NCBI RefSeq assembly: GCF_000725805.1
Contig: NZ_JOFT01000014.1
Location: forward strand, 310,001 to 374,000
Direction: 5' to 3'
Source: Streptomyces xanthophaeus
GTDB taxonomy: Bacteria; Actinomycetota; Actinomycetes; Streptomycetales; Streptomycetaceae
DNA length: 64,000 nt
The translations under genes and the position numbers were made by a program. The notes below the pieces were generated by a model. That model did no database searches. It had not been told where the DNA came from and saw only the letters and a list, made by a program, of their open reading frames with translations. Below are positions 56,131 through 64,000 of this stretch, piece by piece. The stretch's first letter is position 1; the number at the start of each line of letters is the position of its first letter.

Positions 56131-57460
56131 ACGGCCCGGGGGCCGCAGCTCCGGGGGACGGCCGCCCGGGCCCCGCCCGCCAGGTGTGCGCGTGCCTCGG
56201 TGCCGGCAGGCCGGGCGGTGCGCCCGCGGGACCCCGCCCGGCGGCGTGCTCCAAGGGGTCGGACCACGGGGGCAGCAGCTCCTCCATGACCGCGGCCCGC
56301 GCCAGCGCGGGCGCCGCCGTGGCCCTGCTCGAACGCAGCCGGTGCAGCAACTCCAGCTCCTGCCCCGCGAAATCGGGCTCCCGGGCCGGACCGCCCCGGC
56401 GCGCCCGGTGCCGGAGCAGCGCCAGCGTGGCCGCGTCCGCCGCGTACCGGCCGACGGTGCGGCCCGCGGCCCGGCCGCCGCTGCGCCGCGCCAGGGCCCG
56501 GGCCAGTGACCGGGCCGGCATCGACGCCAGGGCCGGGACCTCGGCCCGGGTGAACCAGCCCGCGGCCGCGTACACCGCGAGCTCCGCGGCGACGGCCCGC
56601 AGCCGGCCGCGCCGTATCCGTACGGCCGTGTACACGAGCAGCCCGAACACCGGGACCATCACGGAGCCGTAGACCACGTAGAAGCCGTACTCCCCGAGCC
56701 GCGAGGAGCTGTTCCACAGCGCGTGCATGCCCATGGCCAGCGCCAGGCCCAGCAGGGGCAGGCCGATGCGGCGCGAGCGGCGCGCGCTGAGCGCGGCCGC
56801 CCCGAGGCCCAGCCCGGTGAGCACGGTGAACAGCGGGTGCGCGAAGGGGGACACCACGACCCGTACGAAGAAGGTCGCGGCCGTCACCGAGTCCAGGACG
56901 CCCGTCCCCTCGGCCAGGTCCTCGCCGAAGGCGTTGCCCAGGTAGAGGATGTTCTCGGTGAAGGCGAAGCCGGTGGCGGTGAAACCGGCCAGCACGAATC
57001 CGTCGGCGGGGCCGGTGAAATGGCCTCTTCGGAAGGTGAACACCAGCAGCAGGGCAGCCGCCTTGGCGCTCTCCTCGACCACCGGCGCGATCGCCACCGA
57101 GCCGAGCTGGTCGGCGTTCGAGGGGTCGGCGGTGGCCGCGGCTATCCACTCGGTGGCGAAGCTGTTGGCCAGTATGGCGATCAGCGCCGCGGTGCAGGCC
57201 CCCCAGCCGAAGCAGAAGAGCAGCTGGGGCCAGGGCGAGGGAACGGCCCGGCCCAGCCACCGGAAGGCCGCCATGAGGAGCGGCACCGGCAGCAGGGCCA
57301 GACCGAGGCCGACGAAGAAGCCGGGGGTGCCGGTCTGTTCCCGTACGAGCTCGAGGATCCACAGGCCCGAGACGGCCAGCACGGCGAGCAGGACGACGGG
57401 CACGCGCGCGCGGACCGTGCCCGACGGACGTGCGAGCACACCAAGGAGCGCTCGGAACAC
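56039..57460 (-). CDS. PrsW-family intramembrane metalloprotease
   Basis: A 473-residue polytopic protein with about eight helices (20-290). The PrsW signature is present: 'APVVEESAKAAALLLVF' with the Glu pair, 'GFAFTENILYLGN', 'FAHPLFTVLTGLGLG' and 'LAMGMHALWNSSS' with conserved His residues. Relatives cleave anti-sigma factors or other membrane proteins. The C-terminal 150 residues are Ala/Arg-rich and variable. The stop at 56039-56041 lies inside the M23 gene, giving a 92-base tail-to-tail overlap; the last ~30 residues are thus read from antisense M23 sequence. It starts at 57460. Confidence 0.88.
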   Translation of the reverse strand: MFRALLGVLARPSGTVRARVPVVLLAVLAVSGLWILELVREQTGTPGFFVGLGLALLPVPLLMAAFRWLGRAVPSPWPQLLFCFGWGACTAALIAILANSFATEWIAAATADPSNADQLGSVAIAPVVEESAKAAALLLVFTFRRGHFTGPADGFVLAGFTATGFAFTENILYLGNAFGEDLAEGTGVLDSVTAATFFVRVVVSPFAHPLFTVLTGLGLGAAALSARRSRRIGLPLLGLALAMGMHALWNSSSRLGEYGFYVVYGSVMVPVFGLLVYTAVRIRRGRLRAVAAELAVYAAAGWFTRAEVPALASMPARSLARALARRSGGRAAGRTVGRYAADAATLALLRHRARRGGPAREPDFAGQELELLHRLRSSRATAAPALARAAVMEELLPPWSDPLEHAAGRGPAGAPPGLPAPRHAHTWRAGPGRPSPGAAAPGPSRRSDPWTPATPADPASNRPCALPGGDAGR

Positions 57461-57503
57461 GTCATGACCCTACCGAGCGGCTCTGACACGCGCGGTGACG
57501 TTG

Positions 57504-58316
57504 TCAGTTCTGTACGCGACGGAAGAGCAAGTCGTGTACGACGTGGCCCTTGTCGAGTCCCTGACCCTCGAAGCGGGTCAGCGGCCGGAAGTCGGGACGC
57601 GGCGCGTACCCGCCGTCGGGCTGTGTGTTCTCGAAGTCCGGGTGCGCGGTGAGCACTTCGAGCATCTGCTCGGCGTACGGCTCCCAGTCGGTCGCGCAGT
57701 GCAGCACGGCTCCGGGCGCCAGCCGGGTGGCGGCCAGGGTGAGGAACTCGGGCTGGATCAGGCGGCGCTTGTGGTGGCGGGCCTTGGGCCAGGGGTCCGG
57801 GAAGTACACGCGGATCCCGGCCAGCGAGTCCGGCGGCAGCATCTCGCGCAGCAGGATGATGGCGTCACCGTTGGCCACGCGGACGTTGGTCATCCCGCCG
57901 CGCTCGGCGAGGGCGAGCAGGTTGCCCTGGCCGGGGGTGTGCACGTCGGCGGCGAGGATGCCCGTGTCCGGGTCGGCGGCGGCCATCTGGGCGGTGGCCT
58001 CGCCCATGCCGAAGCCGATCTCCAGGACGACGGGGAGGCCGTCGAAGAGCGCCTTGAGGTCGATGACCTCGTGGCCGTCGATGTCCAGGCCCCAGGTGCC
58101 CCACAGGCGCTTCAGGGCCTCGCCCTGGCCGGTGGTGACCCGGCTGCGCCGGGGCTGGAAGCTCCGGATCCGCCGCTCGTGGTGCGACCCGGCCGGGTCG
58201 GGCGAGGGCCCGTCGGGGAACCGGGGCTCGGTGCGCCACTTGGGCGGCACGTACGAATGCGCCTCCGGCGCGGCATCCGGGAGGCTGGGCGGCTGGGGGT
58301 TTCGGGACTCAGACAC
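57504..58316 (-). CDS. trmB: tRNA (guanine-N7-)-methyltransferase
   Basis: A 270-residue SAM-dependent enzyme that makes m7G46 in tRNA. It has the SAM motif 'VVLEIGFGMGEATAQMAA', 'GILAADVHTPG', the catalytic region 'IRVYFPDPWPKARHHKRRLI' and 'TDWEPYAEQMLEVL'. The N-terminal 60 residues are Pro-rich, as in actinobacterial TrmB. The GTG at 58316 lies a few bases after a TAGAAT -10-like box (58326-58331), suggesting a very short leader. Confidence 0.96.
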   Translation of the reverse strand: MSESRNPQPPSLPDAAPEAHSYVPPKWRTEPRFPDGPSPDPAGSHHERRIRSFQPRRSRVTTGQGEALKRLWGTWGLDIDGHEVIDLKALFDGLPVVLEIGFGMGEATAQMAAADPDTGILAADVHTPGQGNLLALAERGGMTNVRVANGDAIILLREMLPPDSLAGIRVYFPDPWPKARHHKRRLIQPEFLTLAATRLAPGAVLHCATDWEPYAEQMLEVLTAHPDFENTQPDGGYAPRPDFRPLTRFEGQGLDKGHVVHDLLFRRVQN

Positions 58317-58431
58317 AATGCCCAGATTCTACGACGGGGGGTCCGGCGCGGCCGCCCGTGCCGCGGTGCCGGTTCCGCCCGTGCCGTCGTGGTGCCTGTT
58401 CCGCCCGTGCCGTCGTGCCGCGGCGGCTCGG

Positions 58432-59622
58432 TCAGGCCGAGCCGAGGGTGCGCAGGGCCCGGGCGGCGATCTCGCGCCCGATGGGGAGCGAGGCCGTGGC
58501 CGCCGGGGACGGCGCGTTCAGGACGTGGACCGTGCGCGGGGCCTCCCGGATCAGGAAGTCGTCCACCAGGGTGCCGTCCCGCAGCACGGCCTGGGCCCGG
58601 ACCCCGGCCGCGGCGGGACGCAGGTCCGCCGCCGTGACGGCCGGCAGGAGGCGGCGCACGGCCTGGGTGAAGGCCTGCTTCGACAGGGAGCGGTGGATCT
58701 CGCCCGCCCCGTACCGCCAGTGCCGCGCGGCCATCCGCCAGGAGCCCGGCCAGGCCAGCTCGGAGCCGATGTCGCGCGGGCGCACCGTGGACCAGCCGTA
58801 CCCCTCGCGGGCCAGGGCGGGCACGGCGTTGGGGCCCACGTGGACCCCGCCGCCGATGCCCCGGGTCAGGTGCACCCCGAGGAAGGGGAACGCGGGGTCG
58901 GGCACCGGGTAGACCAGCCCGCGCACCAGCTCGGGCCGGGCCAGGTCGTAGTACTCGCCGCGGAAGGGGATGATCCGCATGCCCGGGTCGTCACCGGCCA
59001 GCCGGGCGATGCGGTCGCACTGCAGGCCCGCGCAGTTCACCAGCACCCGGGCCCGGACGACCAGGCCGGACGTGGTGCGCACGGCCACCGCGTCGGGGCG
59101 CCGCGAGATCAGGTCCACCGCGCCGCCGTAGACGATCTCCGCGCCCGAGGACTCCGCCAGCTGGGCGCTGACCCGGCCGTAGTCCACGATCCCGGTGGTG
59201 CCGACGTGGATGGCGGCCAGGCCGCGCACCTGCGGCTCGTACGCGGCGATCTGGGCCGGGCCCAGCTCGCTCACCGGGATGCCGTTCTCCCGTCCGCGCT
59301 GGACCAGGGCGTGCAGCCGCGGCAGCTCCTCGCGCTCCGTGGCGACGATCAGCTTGCCCGTCACCTCGTGCGCGATCCCGTGCTCCGCGCAGAACTTCAC
59401 CATCTCCGCCGCGCCGCGCACCGCGAACCGCGCCTTCAGCGATCCGGGGCGGTAGTAGATCCCGCTGTGGATCACCCCGCTGTTGCGGCCCGTCTGGTGC
59501 CGGGCCGGGCCGGCCTCCTTCTCCAGGACGACCACCCGCGTGCCCGGGGCGAGGCGCGACAGGGCATGCGCCGTCGACAGACCGACGATCCCGCCGCCGA
59601 TCACCAGTACGTCGCAGTCCAC
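58432..59622 (-). CDS. lhgO: L-2-hydroxyglutarate oxidase
   Basis: A 396-residue FAD-dependent oxidoreductase of the DAO family. The FAD motif is 'CDVLVIGGGIVGLSTAHAL', followed by 'LEKEAGPARHQTGRNSGVIH', 'GTTGIVDYGRVSAQLAE' and 'FPFLGVHLTRGIGGGVHVGP'. This set is that of LhgO, which oxidises L-2-hydroxyglutarate, a by-product of central metabolism. The start is uncertain: the GTG at 59622 gives the family length, while in-frame starts up to 59715 would add a Gly/Val-rich stretch. Confidence 0.9.
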   Translation of the reverse strand: MDCDVLVIGGGIVGLSTAHALSRLAPGTRVVVLEKEAGPARHQTGRNSGVIHSGIYYRPGSLKARFAVRGAAEMVKFCAEHGIAHEVTGKLIVATEREELPRLHALVQRGRENGIPVSELGPAQIAAYEPQVRGLAAIHVGTTGIVDYGRVSAQLAESSGAEIVYGGAVDLISRRPDAVAVRTTSGLVVRARVLVNCAGLQCDRIARLAGDDPGMRIIPFRGEYYDLARPELVRGLVYPVPDPAFPFLGVHLTRGIGGGVHVGPNAVPALAREGYGWSTVRPRDIGSELAWPGSWRMAARHWRYGAGEIHRSLSKQAFTQAVRRLLPAVTAADLRPAAAGVRAQAVLRDGTLVDDFLIREAPRTVHVLNAPSPAATASLPIGREIAARALRTLGSA

Positions 59623-59754
59623 GGCGCCCGCGCCGATGCCGCCCACACGTCCCACGCCGCCCAGCCTGCCCCTGCCGCCGCCCAAGCCGACACCTCCCAC
59701 CCCTGCATACTGCACCCCGGCACCGACAAAGCGGCCATGCGGGGCCGTCCGCCG

Positions 59755-61431
59755 CTACGCGGGTGCCACCAGCAGCGGCCTGGCCCGCTCGCGCAGCTCC
59801 GCGACGCGCGGCTCGTCCCCGTACGGCTCCAGCCGGTGCAGCAGGTCCCGTACGTACTCCGTCGTGCGCGCCGAGGAGATCCGGCCCGCCACCTCCACCG
59901 CCCGGGTGCCCGCCGCGCACGCCGCGTCCAGGTTGCCCGACTCCAGCTCCGCGACCGCGCTCACCACCAGGCGCAGCCCGTGCGAGCGCACGTACTCCTC
60001 GGTGGGGCGGGACAGGGCCTGCTCGGTGAAGCGCCGCACCTGCCGGGGGAGTTTGAGGTCCCGGTAGCATTCCGCCGCATCCGCCGCGAAACGGTCGTAC
60101 GAGTAGAAACCCAGCCAGGTCGGATCCGGATCGCCTTCGCGCGCCCGCTCCAGCCACCCCTCCGCCGCCCGCAGCGCCGCCCCGGCGGCCACCGAGTCGC
60201 CCGCCTTCGCGTGCGCCCGCGCCTCGACCAGCCGGAAGAAGCTCATGGTGCGGGCGGTGGCCAGGCCCCGGTTGCGTTCGACGGCCGCCTGCGCGAGATC
60301 CACCCCCTCGTCGGGGAAGTCCCGGTAGGTCGCCTGGAGGGACATCGAGGCCAGCACGTACCCGCCGAGCGGTACGTCGGCGGCGGCGCGGGCCAGGCGC
60401 AGCGCCTGGATGTAGTACCGCTGGGCGGCTTCCTGCTGGCCGGTGTCGAAGGCCATCCACCCGGCCAGCCGGGTCAGTTCGGCGGTCGCGCCGAACAGCG
60501 CACGGCCCACCTCGTCCGTGTAGCAGCCGAGGAGCAGCGGCGCCGCATCCACCCGCAGGCACTCCGGCACCATCGACGAACGCCAGTCACCGCCGCCGTA
60601 CTTGGAGTCCCAGCGGCGCGCGTCCTCCGCGGCCTCGCGCAGCTTCGTCACATCGCTGTGGCCCACCCGCTGGCCGTGGTCGCGCGGCGTTTCGGGAGCG
60701 GGCGGCGCGGGCACAACGGTGGACGGCGGAGCCGTCAGGCCGCCCGCCGATCCGGTTGCCGGTCCTGCTGTACGGCCCTGCGGGGAGGCCGGGGGCCCCT
60801 GGCCCGGAGCCGTCGCCTCGCGCGCCGGCATGTCAGCCGCCGGCCCGTCGGCGGCCGGAACGGTCTGGGCCGGTGTCGTAGGGGCGGCCGCCGCCTGATT
60901 CGAGGGAGGCCGAGCCGCTGCGCCCTGGCCCGGGCCGCCCTGCGCGGGGCCCGCCGGTTCCCGCGCCACGGAGCCGTCCGCGGGAGATATCAGCCACCGC
61001 GAAGCGGGCGTCGCGTACGCCGACACGGAGAAGGAACCCGCGAGCGACTGCCAGATCCCGCCACCGCCACGGCGGCCGGCGAGGTCGAGCCGGTAGAGGT
61101 CGGTGGCCGAACGCACCGCCGCCCCCACGTCCCGCGGGAAGGCCAGCCCGACCTCGGGGGCCGGATCCGCGTCCGCCAGGCCGATCTCGTGCAGCGGCAC
61201 CGGCCGCCCCAGCTTCGCCCCGATCGCGGCCGCGATCAGATGAGGGGCCGCGCCCTGCGGCACCATCCCCTTCGACACCCAACGGGCCACGGAAGTCTTG
61301 TCGTAGCGCAGCGTCAGACCGCGCTGCGCGCCGAGGTCGTTGACCCGACGGGCCAGTCCTGCGTTGCTGATGCCCGCGAGGGCGAGGACGGCGCCGAGCT
61401 TCTCATTGGGCTCGCGGAGCTCCCTGGACAT
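59755..61431 (-). CDS. NsdA-like regulator with HTH and TPR-like repeats
   Basis: A 558-residue cytoplasmic protein. The first 75 residues form a cryptic HTH ([19 protein letters not shown]...[16 protein letters not shown]). A Pro/Ala-rich linker (about 155-245) follows, then helical TPR-like repeats (about 270-555; '[20 protein letters not shown]', '[20 protein letters not shown]'). This layout is shared with NsdA and other Streptomyces regulators that repress sporulation or antibiotic production. Direct DNA binding is not proven by the sequence. The ATG at 61431 has GAGGGG upstream. Confidence 0.85.
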   Translation of the reverse strand: MSRELREPNEKLGAVLALAGISNAGLARRVNDLGAQRGLTLRYDKTSVARWVSKGMVPQGAAPHLIAAAIGAKLGRPVPLHEIGLADADPAPEVGLAFPRDVGAAVRSATDLYRLDLAGRRGGGGIWQSLAGSFSVSAYATPASRWLISPADGSVAREPAGPAQGGPGQGAAARPPSNQAAAAPTTPAQTVPAADGPAADMPAREATAPGQGPPASPQGRTAGPATGSAGGLTAPPSTVVPAPPAPETPRDHGQRVGHSDVTKLREAAEDARRWDSKYGGGDWRSSMVPECLRVDAAPLLLGCYTDEVGRALFGATAELTRLAGWMAFDTGQQEAAQRYYIQALRLARAAADVPLGGYVLASMSLQATYRDFPDEGVDLAQAAVERNRGLATARTMSFFRLVEARAHAKAGDSVAAGAALRAAEGWLERAREGDPDPTWLGFYSYDRFAADAAECYRDLKLPRQVRRFTEQALSRPTEEYVRSHGLRLVVSAVAELESGNLDAACAAGTRAVEVAGRISSARTTEYVRDLLHRLEPYGDEPRVAELRERARPLLVAPA

Positions 61432-62061
61432 GCGCCACCCCTCGTCACACGCGGAACGCAGACGCCGCCGGGGCATAGGCGCCCGGCATTTCGTAAACCC
61501 AGCGTAGTTCCCCGCCTCCCAAGCGTTAAGGCCCCGACTTCCGTATGGCGGGATTGTTGTCCGTTTGCACAGTCCGGCCCGGGCCCGCCTCCGGGGCGCA
61601 CGTGTCATCGCGTGCTCCGGCCGTGTGGCCGTGCGCCCGCCCGTGCGCTCTGGCCGGTCGCGGGGCCCGGCGATTCGATGTGCGGTGCGTGGGTCGGCCC
61701 GCTGCGCGGATCGGGTGGGCCGGGGGATGCCGCTGCCTCAATCCCCGCGGGTGGCGGAACGGTCCGGGGGGCGCATCCCGCCTCCCGGACCGCGCACGCC
61801 CACGGACGGCCGGCGGCCCGCACCGCCGCCCGGCACGGCCGAAGAATGGCCGAAAGCGACCTATGGGACGGTGGGAACGGAACGCCAAATACTGTGTGGC
61901 CGCAGCGTGTTCGTTTGCATGTGCGCCCCCCTTAACGCCTCTCGTACGCCTGTCCCGTGGCAGCATGGTCCCGAGCCACCCGGGGTCCCGCCGGCCGCGC
62001 CCTCAGCGCCGTCCGTGCTGCCCGTGCCCCGGTCATGTGCCCACAGGCTGGGGAGGCGGCG
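61432..62061. other. 630-base divergent intergenic region
   Basis: Lies between the NsdA-like gene and the asparagine-synthase-like gene, read in opposite directions. Frames in it are GC artefacts without ribosome sites. A less GC-rich stretch at 61860-61940 (CCAAATACTGTGTGG, GTTCGTTTGCATGTG) probably holds the promoter of the right-hand gene. One at 61540-61575 (GATTGTTGTCCGTTTGC) probably holds that of the NsdA-like gene. Confidence 0.5.
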
Positions 62062-64000
62062 GTGCGCTGGTTGGTGGGTTGGAGCAGTATCGCCGCGAGC
62101 TTCGGCACGGCCGGCCGGATCTCCGGCCAAGGCCCTGGCCAGGGCTTCGGCCCCGGCGGACACGGGGACCCCGGCGGACCCCTGCGCGGCGGCATCGCCG
62201 ACGCGGCCCACCCGGACGACCCCGGCGGCGCGGACGCCGAACGCACCGTCCACCCCGTAGGCGCCCAGCTGCTCTGGGGCGACCCCGACCCGCTCTGGGC
62301 CGTCGGTGACTGGCGGCCCGACGAGATCCGCACCCTCACTGCCGACCCGGCCGACCCCTTCACCCGGCTCGCCGTCCTCGGCTGCTGCGGCGCCACCGAC
62401 GCCGAACTGCGCCGCGCCCTCTACGCCGCCCGCGGCGGCGCCCTGCGCCACCTCACCCAGTGGTCCGGCAGCTACACCGCCGTCGTCCAGGCCGGCCGCC
62501 GGATCACCGTCGTCGGCGACCTCGCGGGCGCCCGGCCCGTCTTCTACACCCCCTGGGCCAGCGGCACCGCCTACGCCACCGCCGCCCTCCCGCTCGCCGA
62601 CCTCATCGAGGCGCAGCTCGACATCGGCCACCTCGCCGCCCTGCTGGCCTGCCCCGACAGCCCCGAGGCACTGGGCGACGGCACACCGTACGCCGGGGTC
62701 CGCAGGATCCCGCCCGGGCACGCACTGATCCTGCGCGAGGGCTCCCGCGAGATCACCGGGTACGAGCCGGTGGCCTCACTCGCGGTGGCCGCGCCCGAAG
62801 CGGACGCCGACCGGGCGGTGGAGGGCGTGCGCGAAGCACTCGTCGACGCGGTGCGCGCCCGGCTCACGGCGCCGCGGCATGCTCCCGACCCGGTGGCGCC
62901 GTACGATCCCGGCCCCGTCCCCGGAATGGGCCCCGCCGACCGGCGCGCGGCCCGCGGCGCCCCGGCCCCCGGAGTCGGCGCCGACCTCTCCGGAGGCAGC
63001 GCCTCCGCGACCCTGGCACTGCTCGCCGCCGGACTGCCCGGAGCCCCCGGCACCCTGCTGAGCCCCGCCGGAGCCCGGCTGCTGGCGGTCACCTTCAACG
63101 ACCTGGCCACCCCGCAGGGCCGCGAGGCCGAACTGGAACGGGCCCGCGCCATCGCGGCCGACCCGCGACTGCACCACGTCGTGGTGGCCGCGGCCGAGGA
63201 AGCCCTCCCGTACGCCGACCTCGACGGCCCCCTCACCGACGAACCCGGCCCCTCCCTGGTCTCCGCCGCCCGCGAGCGGCGCCGCCTGGCGGCCGGATCC
63301 GCCGACCACTTCACCGGCCACGGCGCCCGGCAGGTCCTCGACGCGCACCCGGCCCGCCTGGCCGACCTCCTCCTCGACCGCCGCCGGCGCCACCTGCTGC
63401 GCCCGGTCGCGGCCCTGGCCCGGTCGGCCTCGGCGTCCGGGGAGTCCCTGCTGGTCCCGCTCACCGTCTACTCCGCCGCCCGCCGCCTCGCCCGTACGAC
63501 GTACCGCGCGGGCATGGAGGCGGCTGCGGCCCGGCTGCGCGAAGGGGGCGTCACCGCAGGGTCCTTCGGCCCGGTGGACGCCTCCCTGGCCGCCCTGACC
63601 TGGTCGCGGCCGGGTCCGGCGGCGGGCTGGCTGACGGGGGAGGCACTGGCGGAAGTATCGATCCGCCTGACCGCCGCCGCGGGGCGGCCGCCGCTGTCGC
63701 TGCGGCCCGGGGAGGCCCGCGCCCGCTCGGTCCTCGCCCGGCACGCCGCCGACCACCGGGTCTTCGAACAGGCCGTGGAGGTCCGCAGCCAGCGCCTGCA
63801 CGCCCCGTTCCTGGACAACCAGGTCGTACGGGCCGCCCGCGCCCTCCCCGAATCCCTGCGGGTACAGCCCGGGGCCCGGGCGGCGATCCTGCGCAGCGTC
63901 CTGTCCTCGGCCGGGGTACGGGAGCTCCCGCCGGGCTGGGGCGCCACCGCCAACACCCCGAACGAGACCGCGACCCGGCTGGGGCTGCGCTCCGCCCTGA
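62062..64000 (+). CDS. asparagine-synthase-like protein with altered active sites (partial, runs off right edge)
   Basis: 646 codons are inside the window. It starts VRWLVGWSSIAAS at the GTG at 62062 (GGGGAGG five bases upstream). The N-terminal half resembles the glutaminase domain (GSYTAVVQAGRRITVVGDLAGARPVFY) but lacks the nucleophile Cys at position 2. The second half is an Asn_synthase/PP-loop domain, where the usual SGGxDS reads S310-G-G-S-A314-S, so the Asp is Ala. 'RLHAPFLDNQVVRAARALPE' is retained. Comparable proteins include lasso-peptide cyclases and asparagine synthetases; activity here is doubtful. Confidence 0.85.
   Translation, partial: MRWLVGWSSIAASFGTAGRISGQGPGQGFGPGGHGDPGGPLRGGIADAAHPDDPGGADAERTVHPVGAQLLWGDPDPLWAVGDWRPDEIRTLTADPADPFTRLAVLGCCGATDAELRRALYAARGGALRHLTQWSGSYTAVVQAGRRITVVGDLAGARPVFYTPWASGTAYATAALPLADLIEAQLDIGHLAALLACPDSPEALGDGTPYAGVRRIPPGHALILREGSREITGYEPVASLAVAAPEADADRAVEGVREALVDAVRARLTAPRHAPDPVAPYDPGPVPGMGPADRRAARGAPAPGVGADLSGGSASATLALLAAGLPGAPGTLLSPAGARLLAVTFNDLATPQGREAELERARAIAADPRLHHVVVAAAEEALPYADLDGPLTDEPGPSLVSAARERRRLAAGSADHFTGHGARQVLDAHPARLADLLLDRRRRHLLRPVAALARSASASGESLLVPLTVYSAARRLARTTYRAGMEAAAARLREGGVTAGSFGPVDASLAALTWSRPGPAAGWLTGEALAEVSIRLTAAAGRPPLSLRPGEARARSVLARHAADHRVFEQAVEVRSQRLHAPFLDNQVVRAARALPESLRVQPGARAAILRSVLSSAGVRELPPGWGATANTPNETATRLGLRSAL

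Overview
The window looks like a chromosomal core segment of a Streptomyces species. The sequence is very GC-rich, with strong third-position GC in the genes and many GTG starts. Several genes appear to lack a leader. It carries the developmental regulator gene bldC, a 364-residue valine dehydrogenase, an lsr2 nucleoid gene, an initiator tRNA with no encoded CCA, and purine genes spread over several loci. From memory, the order runs broadly parallel to the S. coelicolor stretch from sigF through upp, dnaX, purD, purC, purSQL, purF, purM, vdh, bldC and hrpA to trmB. I could not run an alignment to confirm this.

Left part (1-15 kb): a SigB/F/G-type sigma factor runs off the left edge. It is followed by two small membrane or secreted proteins separated by a cluster of hairpins. 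Next come tRNA-Ser, tadA with its partner gene, a tandem universal-stress protein, upp, a LytR_C protein, a HerA-like ATPase, an OpcA paralogue, a MerR/DUF4188 divergent pair, a HhH-GPD repair protein and a glyoxalase-fold protein. At 12.1-12.8 kb lie three gene remnants (molybdopterin oxidoreductase, PucR-type regulator, HTH of a molybdate-binding regulator). They look like the scar of a deletion. An AspT/YidE-type exchanger and tRNA-Ser follow.

Middle part (15-41 kb): the SRP RNA, dnaX, purD, purC, purS-purQ-purL, purF and purM cover most steps from PRPP to AIR and SAICAR. Between them are a membrane protein that resembles an M48 peptidase without its zinc motif, a two-component system, two tRNA-Gly(GCC) genes, a third glycine tRNA-like gene with abnormal D and T arms, lsr2, a Cys/Gly-tailed membrane protein, a META-domain lipoprotein and a Tat-exported sulfatase. 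The sulfatase is preceded by a short leader peptide of the type found before sulfur-assimilation genes. DUF3073, vdh and the long bldC upstream region close this part.

Right part (41-64 kb): hrpA is followed by a DsbA/CcdA thiol-redox operon, four tRNAs, and a minimal zincin translationally coupled to a pair of CrcB fluoride channels. Then come a low-complexity lipoprotein, a DEAD-box helicase with a repetitive RGG-like tail, tRNA-Lys and initiator tRNA-Met, a PP2C phosphatase, an M23 peptidase overlapping a PrsW-like protease tail to tail, trmB, lhgO and an NsdA-like TPR regulator. The right edge cuts an asparagine-synthase-like protein whose catalytic motifs are altered.

I see no prophage, insertion sequence, CRISPR array or biosynthetic gene cluster. 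The most unusual signals are the aberrant glycine tRNA, the deletion scar of molybdenum-related genes, the sulfatase leader peptide, and two enzyme-fold proteins with destroyed active sites.
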